This document shows, one piece after another, positions 25,263 through 33,590 of a stretch of DNA of 41,357 nt. Source of the stretch: Lachnospiraceae bacterium UBA1066. GTDB lineage: Bacteria; Bacillota; Clostridia; Lachnospirales; Lachnospiraceae. A program made the translations under genes and the position numbers. Position 1 is the stretch's first letter. Every line of letters begins with the position of its first letter. The stretch lies in contig DCDB01000107.1 in NCBI GenBank assembly GCA_002316215.1, forward strand, positions 1-41,357, given 5' to 3'. The notes beneath the pieces were generated by a model. That model searched no databases. It was given only the letters and a program-made list of their open reading frames with translations, and had not been told where the DNA came from.

Positions 25263-26453
25263 ATGGTTGCTGCTTTTATTTCACCGCTGTATGCGCTTCT
25301 GGTTTTTTATCTTATACGGAAAAGCCTCCGCTGGCTGAAAACGCTTTTTTCTGTCTGCGGGCAGAAGTGGTTTACAGCGGTATACAGCATCCTGTGCATC
25401 GTATTTGCCGCCTCGTCTGTCATTGCATTTTTCCTGACGGACGGCGGCTTTCAGAGAGTCTGGAAATCCATTGGGAACTTTTCTCTTGGTTTTCTTGTAT
25501 ATGTTCTGCTTGCTGTCGGTGTCCAGGAGCTTGTTAAGCTGATCCTTATAAAGACGAAAGCCATGAACCGGAAGCAGGCCGGTTCAAAAAAGGCAGCTGC
25601 AGCGGCCGGTACGGTGATGCTGATTTTTATTTTCGGAATGTGTGCCTACGGTCTTGTCAATGCGCAGGATATTAAGATCCGGAACTATGACATAAAGGTG
25701 GATAAATCCGCAGGAAACCTGAAAGAACTGAACATAGCCCTGATTGCAGATCTTCATCTGGGATATAATGCCGATTCTGCCCTGATGCAGCAGATGGTGG
25801 ACAAGGTCAATGCTTTGAATCCGGATATTGTCCTTTGCGCCGGAGATTTTTTTGATAACGAATATGAAGCCCTTGCCGATCCGGAAAAGACTGAAAAAAT
25901 CCTGGCCGAAATGAAGAGTACGTTCGGATCCTATACGGTTTTCGGAAACCACGATATCGAGGAACCGATTCTCGGGGGTTTTACTTTTCCATCCAAAAGT
26001 GCGAAAGTGACGGATCCGAGATTCGTTGATTTCGTAAAAAAATCGAATATGACGATTCTGAGCGATGAATCCGTCCTTATTGACAATTCTTTTTATGTTG
26101 TCGGACGCCGTGACAGAGAAGAGCCGGGAAATGAAGATAAATCGCGGCTTACACCGGAAGAACTGATCAGCGGCCTCAATACCTCTAAACCGATCATTGA
26201 TCTTGAACATGAACCGGCCGGCCTTAAAGAGGTATCGGATGCGGGTTTCGATCTTGATCTCTGCGGCCATACCCATGCAGGACAGATTTTCCCCGGAACC
26301 CTGATTATCCATTTATTCTGGGAAAATCCGTGGGGATATGAAAAGGTCGGCAATATGCAGAATATTGTGACCTCCGGTGTCGGCTCCTTCGGCCCGTATA
26401 TGAGGACTTTATGCGATTCGGAAATATGCAATATACACGTTACCTTTAATTAG
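25263..26453 (+). CDS. Membrane-anchored metallophosphoesterase (YkuE-like)
   Basis: Calcineurin-like phosphoesterase of 396 residues. The N-terminal 140 residues contain about four hydrophobic helices (residues 2-20, 35-58, 72-95, 112-133). The catalytic domain follows with the two-metal motifs in order: ADLHLGYN near 162-169, GDFFDN near 194, GNHDIE near 230 and GHTHAGQ near 335. The topology suggests the catalytic part faces outside the cell. The substrate is unknown; related membrane enzymes act on phospholipids or nucleotides. The ribosome binding site is AAGGGGAAAAG. It follows mrp by 46 bp and precedes the PHP gene by 27 bp. Confidence 0.88.
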   Translation: MVAAFISPLYALLVFYLIRKSLRWLKTLFSVCGQKWFTAVYSILCIVFAASSVIAFFLTDGGFQRVWKSIGNFSLGFLVYVLLAVGVQELVKLILIKTKAMNRKQAGSKKAAAAAGTVMLIFIFGMCAYGLVNAQDIKIRNYDIKVDKSAGNLKELNIALIADLHLGYNADSALMQQMVDKVNALNPDIVLCAGDFFDNEYEALADPEKTEKILAEMKSTFGSYTVFGNHDIEEPILGGFTFPSKSAKVTDPRFVDFVKKSNMTILSDESVLIDNSFYVVGRRDREEPGNEDKSRLTPEELISGLNTSKPIIDLEHEPAGLKEVSDAGFDLDLCGHTHAGQIFPGTLIIHLFWENPWGYEKVGNMQNIVTSGVGSFGPYMRTLCDSEICNIHVTFN

Positions 26454-26480
26454 AAACAGATTTGTTATAAGAGGACAGAT

Positions 26481-27281
26481 ATGCCGGACACAACAAAAAT
26501 GGATCTTCATCTCCATACAAAAGAAGGATCTCTGGACGGACGTGCGGACGTAATATCCTGTGCGCTTGAACTTAATAATCACGGGTTTACGGGTATGATG
26601 GTATCGGATCATAATTCTTACAAAGGTTATATCGCTTATCAGCAGCAGAAAGACAAGTATCCTGAACTAAAAGATTTTACGGTCTTAAAGGGACTTGAAT
26701 ACGATACCCGCGACGGCGGTCACGTGCTTATTATTTTACCGGATGCAGTTGAAACCGCGATCTTTACCGTGCGGGGCATGACAATCCGAAGACTGCAGCT
26801 TCTTGTGCATTCCATGGGCGGGATCTGCGGTATGTCGCATCCATACGGCAACGGCTATTTTGCAGCCATGCATACCAACCACGTCAAAAAGAACAGCAGG
26901 CTTCAGAAAGGCTTTGATTTTATCGAGGTCTTTAATAACCATATCTCTGATGAAGCGAACAAAATGGCTGTGGAACTTGCAGAAAGGCTCAAGAAGCCCG
27001 GGACTGCAGGCTCGGATTCTCACTCTATGCGTTTTGTAGGAACGGCTGAAACAACTTTTGATGTGCCGGTCAGGAGCAGGGACGAGCTTATTGCGGCAAT
27101 CATGGGCGGCCATATTACAGGAGCGCATAAAGTTGAAGGCACGAATATATATCCGCTTTCAAAGGGCATTATTAAATGGAGCGGAATCTTCGGCTACTGG
27201 GTATGGAATAAAGGCGCTTCCGTTCGGAATATCCGCCGCAGAAAAAAAGTTTTCCGCAATTGGAAGGATGAGAAAAAATAA
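26481..27281 (+). CDS. PHP-domain metal-dependent phosphoesterase
   Basis: Predicted phosphoesterase of 266 residues. PHP motifs appear in order: DLHLHT with H10 and H12, VSDHNS at 42-47, the Glu of LKGLEYDT near 72, SHPYGNGY near 117, and GSDSH near 175. These residues make the usual metal cluster. The substrate is not evident; relatives hydrolyse nucleoside 3',5'-bisphosphates or histidinol phosphate. The ribosome binding site AGAGGAC is acceptable. It is the last gene before tRNA-Thr and probably in one unit with the metallophosphoesterase. Confidence 0.85.
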   Translation: MPDTTKMDLHLHTKEGSLDGRADVISCALELNNHGFTGMMVSDHNSYKGYIAYQQQKDKYPELKDFTVLKGLEYDTRDGGHVLIILPDAVETAIFTVRGMTIRRLQLLVHSMGGICGMSHPYGNGYFAAMHTNHVKKNSRLQKGFDFIEVFNNHISDEANKMAVELAERLKKPGTAGSDSHSMRFVGTAETTFDVPVRSRDELIAAIMGGHITGAHKVEGTNIYPLSKGIIKWSGIFGYWVWNKGASVRNIRRRKKVFRNWKDEKK

Positions 27282-27284
27282 TTG

Positions 27285-27312
27285 TTGAATTTTTTCTCAC
27301 TTCGTGTATAAT
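27285..27312 (+). promoter_or_regulatory. Promoter of tRNA-Thr
   Basis: TTGAAT (27285-27290), a 16-bp spacer and a perfect TATAAT (27307-27312) begin 3 bp after the PHP gene stop. Transcription would start about 8 bp before the mature tRNA. Confidence 0.75.
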
Positions 27313-27326
27313 AGCTTAAGTAGCCC

Positions 27327-27399
<73 letters not shown>

Positions 27400-27401
27400 G
27401 C

Positions 27402-27435
27402 AGGAACCGTTCATAAAGAACGGTTCCTTTTTTTT
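27402..27435 (+). terminator. Rho-independent terminator after tRNA-Thr
   Basis: An 11-bp perfect stem (27402-27412 with 27418-27428) with a 5-nt loop ATAAA is followed by an eight-base T run. It separates the tRNA from the xanthine dehydrogenase operon. Confidence 0.95.
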
Positions 27436-27465
27436 ACTGATTTTGTACAACCTGCTTAACTTTGA

Positions 27466-27494
27466 TTGACATGTAATGGAATTTTCCATATAAT
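27466..27494 (+). promoter_or_regulatory. Consensus promoter of the xanthine dehydrogenase operon
   Basis: Perfect TTGACA (27466-27471), a 17-bp spacer and perfect TATAAT (27489-27494). A 14-bp palindrome ATGGAATTTTCCAT (27476-27489) fills the spacer. A second one, AAGATT-ACA-AATCTT (27502-27516), covers the likely start point. So strong a promoter with symmetric elements suggests tight repression by an unknown regulator. Confidence 0.85.
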
Positions 27495-27567
27495 TTTATA
27501 CAAGATTACAAATCTTTAATGAACCTAAAAGAATTTTCATGTATATCTTAAGAAAGGTCGTGATGCC

Positions 27568-29862
27568 ATGGTTATCGGAAAAAGCCTGCCAAGAGTAGAC
27601 GCCTTAGATAAGGCGACAGGCAGAACGAAATACACAGATGATCTGTGTGACAGAGGCGCCCTGATCGCAAAAATCGTCCACTCGGATAAGGCGCATGCCT
27701 ATGTAAAGTCAGTGGATATTAAAGAAGCATTAAAAGTTCCGGGAGTTGTCAAAATTCTCACCTGTTTTGATGTCCCCGAACAGCCCTTCCCGACGGCAGG
27801 CCATCCCTGGTCGACAGATCCTCATCACCAGGACGTGGCGGACCGGCATCTTTTAACCCGCCACGTGCGTTATTACGGCGATGATGTTGCGGCTGTCGTT
27901 GCGGAAGATGAAGTATCCGCTGTTCAGGCAGCCAGGGCAGTAAAAGTGGAATATGATGTCCTGCCGATCGTTCTGGATGCCCAGGAGGCGATGAAGGACG
28001 GCGCACCTCTTCTGCACAAAAAATATGCAAATAATGTACTGGCGCATACGGATATAAGAAGAGGCAACTACGAAGAAGCAATTAAGGAGCCGGGTCTCGT
28101 TAAAGTTGAAGGATGGTATGATACACCGACCGTTCAGCACTGCCACATAGAAAATGCTGTATGTTATGCTTACGAAGAAGCCGGTAAAGTTGTCGTTGTC
28201 GCTTCCACGCAGATTCCGCATATCGTAAGAAGGTGCGTAGGGCAGGCGCTGGGGATTGACTGGGGACGAGTGCGTATCATAAAGCCTTATATCGGCGGGG
28301 GCTTCGGAGATAAGCAGGATGCTCTCTATGAGCCGCTCTGCGCCTGGCTGTCCATGCAGGTAGGCGGACGGCTTGTAAAGCTTGAGTGCACCAGGGAAGA
28401 AACCTTTGTAAACTGCCGTGTTCGCCACGCCATCCGCAGCCACATTATCTCTTATGTGAGAGCGGACGGAACCATGGTGGGGAGAAAACTGGAATGCTGG
28501 TCTAATCAGGGAGCCTATGCTTCTCATGGGCACGGCATCTGTGCAAAGGGAATGAACGCTTTCCCGCAGCTTTATCCCTGCCCGAATCTGGAAGCTGATT
28601 CGTGGACCGTCTTTACGAACCGCTCTGTTGCCGGTGCCATGCGCGCTTACGGGATGCCGCAGGCGATTTTTGCAGTGGAATGCCATACGGATGACATCTG
28701 CCGGAAACTGGGCCTTGATCCGATTGAATACCGCCGCCGCGCCGTGATGCCGAAAGGCTATGTGGATCAATTTTCAAAAAATGAACTTTATTCGGATTCT
28801 TTCAATCAGACGATTGATGTCGGCATGAAGTACATGGATTTTGAACGAAAATACAAAGAATACCAAAACCAGACAGGAGATATCCGCAGGGGAATCGGTA
28901 TGTCGGTCTTTTGGTATAATACAGCCGTCTGGCCTATTTCGCTTGAAACTTCTTCCTGCCGCATGGTCATGAATCAGGACGGTTCCGTCCAGGTCCAGGT
29001 AGGAGAAACCGAAATCGGACAGGGAGCCGACACTGCTTTCGCACAGATGGCAGCGGATACCTTAGGCGTGCCGTTTGAAAAGGTACATGTCGTATCCTGC
29101 CAGGATACGGATGTCACGCCTTACGGCACCGGAGCTTATGCTTCACGCCAGACTTATACTGCAGGTATGGCAATCCGCACCTGTGCAGAGGATTTCAAGG
29201 CTCATATTTTAAAGGTCGCTTTTGACTATACCAGGATGCAGCCGTATCTGTGCGATATTGTCGACGGTAATATCGTAAGGATTACGGACGGGCGCGTACT
29301 GATGAGCCTGGCTGATCTTTCCGCCTCTGTGCTTTACAGCCTTGACAGCAGTGAACATCTGACAATGGAAAAAACCACGCAGATTAAGACCAATGCCTAC
29401 AGCTTCGGCTGCGGTTTTGCAGAAGTGGAAGTCGATATCCCGATGTGTAAAATAAAACTGCTGAAAATCATCAACGTCCACGATGCCGGTATCCTTATTA
29501 ATCCGGCGCTTGCAAAAGCCCAGGTAGAAGGCGGCATGAGCATGGGAATCGGCTATGCCCTGTCAGAAAAGCTCATTTATGATGAGAAGACCGGAAAAGC
29601 TCTGAATAACAATCTTCTTGATTATAAGCTTTCGACCTTTATGGATCATCCGCATCTGGAAGTGGCATTTGTGGAAAATCCGGAACCTACGTCGGCCTAC
29701 GGAACAAAGGCGCTCGGAGAACCGCCGGTTATCCCGGTAGCACCTGCTATCCGAAATGCCGTATTGAATGCTACAGGCGTGGCGCTTTATGAACTTCCTA
29801 TGGATCCGCACCTGCTTTTCCGTAAATTCCAGGAAGCGCACCTTTTTGCGAAGGAGGAATAA
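27568..29862 (+). CDS. xdhA: Xanthine dehydrogenase-type hydroxylase, molybdopterin subunit
   Basis: Large subunit of a molybdenum hydroxylase that oxidises purines such as hypoxanthine or xanthine; 764 residues, the usual size for a split enzyme. The N-terminal a/b hammerhead domain is followed by the cofactor-binding GGGFGDKQDALYEP near 242-255, AMRAYGMPQ near 352-360, the GTGAYASRQTYTAG segment, and the catalytic Glu in LGEPPVIPVAPAIRNA near 717. The ribosome binding site AAAGG is about 10 bp before the ATG. It opens a three-gene operon with FAD and 2Fe-2S subunits. The substrate is inferred from family resemblance to XdhABC, and a related purine or nicotinate hydroxylase cannot be excluded. 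Confidence 0.88.
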   Translation: MVIGKSLPRVDALDKATGRTKYTDDLCDRGALIAKIVHSDKAHAYVKSVDIKEALKVPGVVKILTCFDVPEQPFPTAGHPWSTDPHHQDVADRHLLTRHVRYYGDDVAAVVAEDEVSAVQAARAVKVEYDVLPIVLDAQEAMKDGAPLLHKKYANNVLAHTDIRRGNYEEAIKEPGLVKVEGWYDTPTVQHCHIENAVCYAYEEAGKVVVVASTQIPHIVRRCVGQALGIDWGRVRIIKPYIGGGFGDKQDALYEPLCAWLSMQVGGRLVKLECTREETFVNCRVRHAIRSHIISYVRADGTMVGRKLECWSNQGAYASHGHGICAKGMNAFPQLYPCPNLEADSWTVFTNRSVAGAMRAYGMPQAIFAVECHTDDICRKLGLDPIEYRRRAVMPKGYVDQFSKNELYSDSFNQTIDVGMKYMDFERKYKEYQNQTGDIRRGIGMSVFWYNTAVWPISLETSSCRMVMNQDGSVQVQVGETEIGQGADTAFAQMAADTLGVPFEKVHVVSCQDTDVTPYGTGAYASRQTYTAGMAIRTCAEDFKAHILKVAFDYTRMQPYLCDIVDGNIVRITDGRVLMSLADLSASVLYSLDSSEHLTMEKTTQIKTNAYSFGCGFAEVEVDIPMCKIKLLKIINVHDAGILINPALAKAQVEGGMSMGIGYALSEKLIYDEKTGKALNNNLLDYKLSTFMDHPHLEVAFVENPEPTSAYGTKALGEPPVIPVAPAIRNAVLNATGVALYELPMDPHLLFRKFQEAHLFAKEE

Positions 29863-29864
29863 AA

Positions 29865-30749
29865 ATGTACGATATAAAGGCACTTTATGAAGCAAAAAGC
29901 GTGGAAGATGCCGTGCGCCTTCTGACAGATCATCCGGATGCCCAGATTATTGCAGGCGGTTCGGACGTTCTGGTACAGATTCGTTCAGGTAAGAGAGCCG
30001 GCAAGGAACTTGTGAGCATTTACGGCCTGGATGAGATGCGCGGCGTAAAAATGGAAGAGGACGGGACGATCCGGATCGGCTCGCTGACTTCATTTTCCCA
30101 TATTACGCAGGATCCGTTAATCCAGAAACATATTAATGTGCTGGGAGAAGCCGTCGACATGGTCGGCGGACCGCAGATCCGCGCCATCGGCACTATCGGC
30201 GGGAATACCTGCAACGGCGTGACGTCGGCAGATTCCGCTTCGACTCTTTTTGCGCTGGATGCCATTATCGAAATCACAGGACCAAACGGGGTCAGGACAG
30301 AGCCGATCAGCAGCTTCTATCTCAGCGCCGGAAAAGTAGATCTTGCGCATAACGAAGTACAAACGGCAATTTTAATTCCGAAAAAATCGTATTCCGGATA
30401 CAAGGGACATTACATTAAATACGGCATGCGGAATGCCATGGAAATCGCTACGACCGGCTGCTCCGTGAATGTCAGGCTCTCGGGCGATAAAAAGACGATT
30501 AAAGATGTCCGCATCGCTTATGGAGTTGCAGGCCCGATTCCGATGCGGGCGCATACTGCGGAAAAAGCAGCTGCAGGACAGCCTGTCTGCGCGGAAACCG
30601 TCGACCGATTTGCCGCAGCAGTCCTTGAGGACGTAAAGCCGCGGGACAGCTGGCGCGCGGCGAAGGATTTCCGCCTTCATCTGTGCACGACGATGGCGAA
30701 AAGGGCTCTTATTGAAGCGATTAAAAAGTGCGGAGGTGAGGTCTTATGA
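29865..30749 (+). CDS. xdhB: Xanthine dehydrogenase-type hydroxylase, FAD subunit
   Basis: FAD-binding middle subunit passing electrons to NAD or another acceptor; 294 residues. The pyrophosphate loop IAGGSDVLVQIRSG is at 29-42, and IGTIGGNTCNGVTSADSASTLFAL marks the second FAD contact. The C-terminal CO-dehydrogenase flavoprotein domain covers about 180-290. The gene begins 2 bp after the stop of the large subunit, with AAGGAGG within the end of that gene, and its own TGA overlaps the next ATG as ATGA. Confidence 0.9.
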   Translation: MYDIKALYEAKSVEDAVRLLTDHPDAQIIAGGSDVLVQIRSGKRAGKELVSIYGLDEMRGVKMEEDGTIRIGSLTSFSHITQDPLIQKHINVLGEAVDMVGGPQIRAIGTIGGNTCNGVTSADSASTLFALDAIIEITGPNGVRTEPISSFYLSAGKVDLAHNEVQTAILIPKKSYSGYKGHYIKYGMRNAMEIATTGCSVNVRLSGDKKTIKDVRIAYGVAGPIPMRAHTAEKAAAGQPVCAETVDRFAAAVLEDVKPRDSWRAAKDFRLHLCTTMAKRALIEAIKKCGGEVL

Positions 30750-31252
30750 GTGAACAACAGTATAAAATGATACATTGCTGGATCAACGGCTGTGAGCGTT
30801 CTGCTATGATAGATGTCCGCGCTTCACTGACCGATATGCTGAGAAATGATTACCGTCTGACCTCTGTGAAAAAAGGCTGTGAGGTGGGGGAATGCGGAGC
30901 CTGCAATGTCATTATCGACGGCGAATGTTTTAATTCCTGCATTTACCTTGCCGTATGGGCAGAAGGGAAACACATTACGACGCTTGAGGGACTCATGGGA
31001 CCGAACGGCGAGCTTTCGGACATTCAGCAGGCATTTGTCGATGAAACAGCAATACAGTGCGGCTTCTGCTCTCCGGGCTTTATTCTTACGGCAGAGGAAA
31101 TCCTCGAAAGAGGCAAAATTTATACGGACGACGAACTGAGAAAGCTCCTGTCCGGCCATCTCTGCCGCTGCACCGGTTACGAGAATATCCTCCGTGCCGT
31201 GAAAAAAACGATGTATGCCCGGAACGGCAAAAAGATGCCGAAGGAACAGTGA
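30746..31252 (+). CDS. xdhC: Xanthine dehydrogenase-type hydroxylase, 2Fe-2S subunit
   Basis: Small iron-sulfur subunit with two 2Fe-2S clusters; 168 residues. The plant-ferredoxin-type cluster uses C45, C50, C53 and C65 (CEVGECGAC), and the second cluster uses C105, C108, C140 and C142 (QCGFC and CRC). The start overlaps the FAD subunit stop, with GGAGGTGAGG upstream. The name follows the E. coli XdhABC order and must not be confused with the XdhC maturation factor. No molybdenum cofactor maturation gene, purine permease or regulator lies beside it. Confidence 0.9.
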   Translation: MSEQQYKMIHCWINGCERSAMIDVRASLTDMLRNDYRLTSVKKGCEVGECGACNVIIDGECFNSCIYLAVWAEGKHITTLEGLMGPNGELSDIQQAFVDETAIQCGFCSPGFILTAEEILERGKIYTDDELRKLLSGHLCRCTGYENILRAVKKTMYARNGKKMPKEQ

Positions 31253-31319
31253 AATGCAGAATAAGGAAGTTCTTTGCAGGGGCGCAGGGCGTTTTTAAAA
31301 GGGTGTAAAGAAGTTTTAC

Positions 31320-31348
31320 TTGACAGCCTGCCGTTTATAAGTTATATT
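31320..31348 (+). promoter_or_regulatory. Promoter of ylxM-ffh operon (leaderless arrangement)
   Basis: TTGACA (31320-31325), a 17-bp spacer and TATATT (31343-31348). The ylxM ATG is at 31356, only 8 bp after the -10 box, so the transcript would begin at or next to the start codon. No ribosome binding site is visible upstream of the ATG. Confidence 0.75.
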
Positions 31349-31355
31349 AATCGTC

Positions 31356-31670
31356 ATGGATAAGCTTTATGAGCAGACGCTGCTTTATGATTTCTACGGC
31401 GAACTGCTGACAGAACATCAAAAGAAAATATTTCAGGAAGTCATTTTTGATGACTGTTCACTGGGTGAAGTGGCAAAGGAACACGGCATCAGCAGGCAGG
31501 GCGTCCATGACATGATAAAAAGAAGCAGCCTGATTCTTGAAGAATATGAAGAAAAGCTCGGGCTGGTGCGTAAATTCCTTGATATTAAAGAAAAAGTAAA
31601 CAGAATTAAAGAGCTGGCGGACGATGAACAAGTCCGCCGCCTTTCAGAAGAAATATTGGAGGAACTCTGA
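31356..31670 (+). CDS. ylxM: YlxM-family SRP-associated DNA-binding-like protein
   Basis: Small helix-turn-helix protein of the YlxM/p13 family, encoded next to ffh in Firmicutes and thought to modulate the signal recognition particle; 104 residues. A sigma-70 region-4-like helix-turn-helix lies near residues 18-55 (LTEHQKKIFQEVIFDDCSLGEVAKEHGISRQGVHDMIKR region), followed by a charged coiled-coil-like tail. The ATG matches the family N-terminus (DFYGELLT aligned), but no ribosome binding site precedes it and the promoter -10 ends 7 bp upstream. The ffh start lies 2 bp after its stop. Confidence 0.9.
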   Translation: MDKLYEQTLLYDFYGELLTEHQKKIFQEVIFDDCSLGEVAKEHGISRQGVHDMIKRSSLILEEYEEKLGLVRKFLDIKEKVNRIKELADDEQVRRLSEEILEEL

Positions 31671-31672
31671 AT

Positions 31673-33019
31673 ATGGCATTTGAAAGCCTGACCGAGAAAC
31701 TGCAGAACGTCTTTAAAAAGCTGCGGTCAAAAGGAAGACTGACGGAAGCGGATGTCCATGAATCCATGAAGGAAGTAAAGATGGCGCTTCTGGAAGCAGA
31801 CGTCAACTTTAAAGTCGTCAAGCAGTTCACGAAGGACGTAGAAGAAAAGTCAGTGGGTTCGGATGTCATGAACGGCCTGAATCCGGGACAGACGGTCATC
31901 AAAATCGTACACGATGAACTGACACGCCTGATGGGCTCCGAAACAACTGAAATCCCGCTTAATACGAATGGGATGACCGTCATCATGATGGCCGGCCTGC
32001 AGGGCGCAGGTAAAACAACAACAGCAGCCAAGCTGGCCGGGAAGTATAAGGCCAAAGGAAAAAGGCCTCTTCTGGCAGCGGCGGATGTCTACCGTCCGGC
32101 AGCAATCAGGCAGCTGGAAGTAAACGGAGAGAAACAGGGCGTTCCTGTATTTTCCATGGGAGACCGTTTAAGCCCCGTGGATATCGCAAAAGCTGCGATT
32201 GCGCATGCAGCTGAAAATAACAATAATATTGTTTTGATCGATACGGCCGGAAGGCTTCAGATCGATGAAGACATGATGAAAGAACTCTGCGATATTAAAG
32301 AGGCCGTCCATGTCGATTCTACGATTCTCGTCGTGGATGCCATGACAGGGCAGGAAGCCGTGAACGTCGCAAAAACATTTTCGGATAAAGTCGGTATCGA
32401 CGGTGTCATCCTTACAAAGTGCGATGGAGACACCAGAGGCGGCGCCGCTCTTTCCATCAAAGCTGTGACAGGAAAGCCTCTTCTCTATGTAGGTATGGGA
32501 GAGAAGCTTTCGGATCTGGAACAGTTCTATCCGGACCGCATGGCCAACAGAATCCTCGGAATGGGGGATGTCATGAGCCTTATTGAGAAAGCCCAGGCCG
32601 GAATTGATGATAAGAAAGCTGCTGAAATGCAGAAAAAGCTGAAAAAAGCATCTTTCGGCTTCGACGATTATCTTGACAGCATGAACCAGATGAAGAATAT
32701 GGGCGGGCTTGAAAGTGTCCTTTCCATGCTTCCGGGCGTCGGCGGAAAAGTGAAGGACATTTCCTCGATGGTAGATGAAAAAGCCATGGGAAAGACGGAA
32801 GCCATTATCCTTTCTATGACTCCGGAAGAAAGGGCTAACCCCGACATCCTCAATGTTTCCCGGAAAAACCGGATAGCAAAAGGCTCTGGCTGCGATATTT
32901 CAGATGTTAACCGGCTGGTCAAACAGTTCGAACAGGCAAAAAAGATGATGAAACAGATGCCGGGTCTTATGAACGGCAAAGGCGTTGGTAAAAAAGGCGG
33001 TTTCAGACTTCCTTTTTAA
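31673..33019 (+). CDS. ffh: Signal recognition particle protein Ffh
   Basis: GTPase subunit of the SRP that binds signal sequences and 4.5S/scRNA and docks to FtsY (encoded at 4565). It has 448 residues. N domain 1-100; the P-loop GLQGAGKTT is at 108-116; DTAGRLQIDED and TKCDGDTRGG follow in the G domain. The methionine-rich M domain runs from about 325 to the end (MNQMKNMGGLESVLSMLPG, MKQMPGLMNG). GGAGGA overlapping the end of ylxM is the ribosome binding site, so the two genes are probably translationally linked. Confidence 0.98.
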   Translation: MAFESLTEKLQNVFKKLRSKGRLTEADVHESMKEVKMALLEADVNFKVVKQFTKDVEEKSVGSDVMNGLNPGQTVIKIVHDELTRLMGSETTEIPLNTNGMTVIMMAGLQGAGKTTTAAKLAGKYKAKGKRPLLAAADVYRPAAIRQLEVNGEKQGVPVFSMGDRLSPVDIAKAAIAHAAENNNNIVLIDTAGRLQIDEDMMKELCDIKEAVHVDSTILVVDAMTGQEAVNVAKTFSDKVGIDGVILTKCDGDTRGGAALSIKAVTGKPLLYVGMGEKLSDLEQFYPDRMANRILGMGDVMSLIEKAQAGIDDKKAAEMQKKLKKASFGFDDYLDSMNQMKNMGGLESVLSMLPGVGGKVKDISSMVDEKAMGKTEAIILSMTPEERANPDILNVSRKNRIAKGSGCDISDVNRLVKQFEQAKKMMKQMPGLMNGKGVGKKGGFRLPF

Positions 33020-33064
33020 CATAAAAATAATTTATAATGATTTATCCAAGGAGGATACAAAAGA

Positions 33065-33307
33065 ATGGTTAAGATCAGGCTGACAAGAATCGGACAGAAA
33101 AAAGCACCTCTGTACAGAGTTATCGTTGCGGATTCCAGGGCACCGAGAGACGGAAGATTTATTGAAGAAATCGGAACTTATGATCCGTCTAAAGATCCGA
33201 GTGAATTCCATATCGATGAAGAAGCTGCTAAGAAATGGCTTGCAAACGGCGCTCAGCCGACTGCTGAAGTCGAAAAGCTTCTTAAGATCATGGGCGTAGT
33301 AAAGTAA
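33065..33307 (+). CDS. rpsP: 30S ribosomal protein S16
   Basis: Primary assembly protein of the small ribosomal subunit, 80 residues. The N-terminus MVKIRLTRIGQKKAPLYRVIVADSRAPRDGRFIEEIGTYDP-type sequence is diagnostic. The ribosome binding site AAGGAGGAT is near perfect. A TATAAT at 33033-33038 in the short gap from ffh lacks a convincing -35, so it is not called a promoter. It lies between ffh and khpA, as is usual. Confidence 0.98.
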   Translation: MVKIRLTRIGQKKAPLYRVIVADSRAPRDGRFIEEIGTYDPSKDPSEFHIDEEAAKKWLANGAQPTAEVEKLLKIMGVVK

Positions 33308-33347
33308 GTAAACGGCGGTTTTTTCAGGATAATAACGGAGGTGAATC

Positions 33348-33578
33348 ATGAAAGAGTTAGTGGAAGTGATAGCAAAAGCTCTGGTTGATCATCCCGATGA
33401 AGTTGTCGTTACCGAAAAAGACGACGGGGACTGCCTCGTTGTCGAGCTCAAGGTTGCTGAGACAGATATGGGAAAAGTTATAGGCAGACAGGGACGGATA
33501 GCAAAAGCAATCCGCTCCGTTGTGAAAGCTGCATCAACCAAGTCAGATAAAAAGGTCGTTGTTGACATCGTTCAGTGA
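33348..33578 (+). CDS. khpA: KH-domain RNA-binding protein KhpA
   Basis: Single KH-domain RNA-binding protein (also called YlqC), 76 residues. The GxxG loop reads VIGRQGR near residues 44-50, within the MGKVIGRQGRIAKAIRSVVKA helix-loop-helix. In other Firmicutes it pairs with KhpB/Jag and affects cell-wall synthesis through RNA binding. The ribosome binding site ACGGAGGTGA is strong. It sits between rpsP and rimM, the normal order. Confidence 0.95.
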   Translation: MKELVEVIAKALVDHPDEVVVTEKDDGDCLVVELKVAETDMGKVIGRQGRIAKAIRSVVKAASTKSDKKVVVDIVQ

Positions 33579-33590
33579 CGGTGAATATTT

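Noticed and set aside
33033..33038. Promoter for rpsP at the TATAAT between ffh and rpsP
   Set aside because: The -10 is perfect, but no acceptable -35 lies 16-18 bp upstream, and the gap is only 45 bp within a conserved operon.
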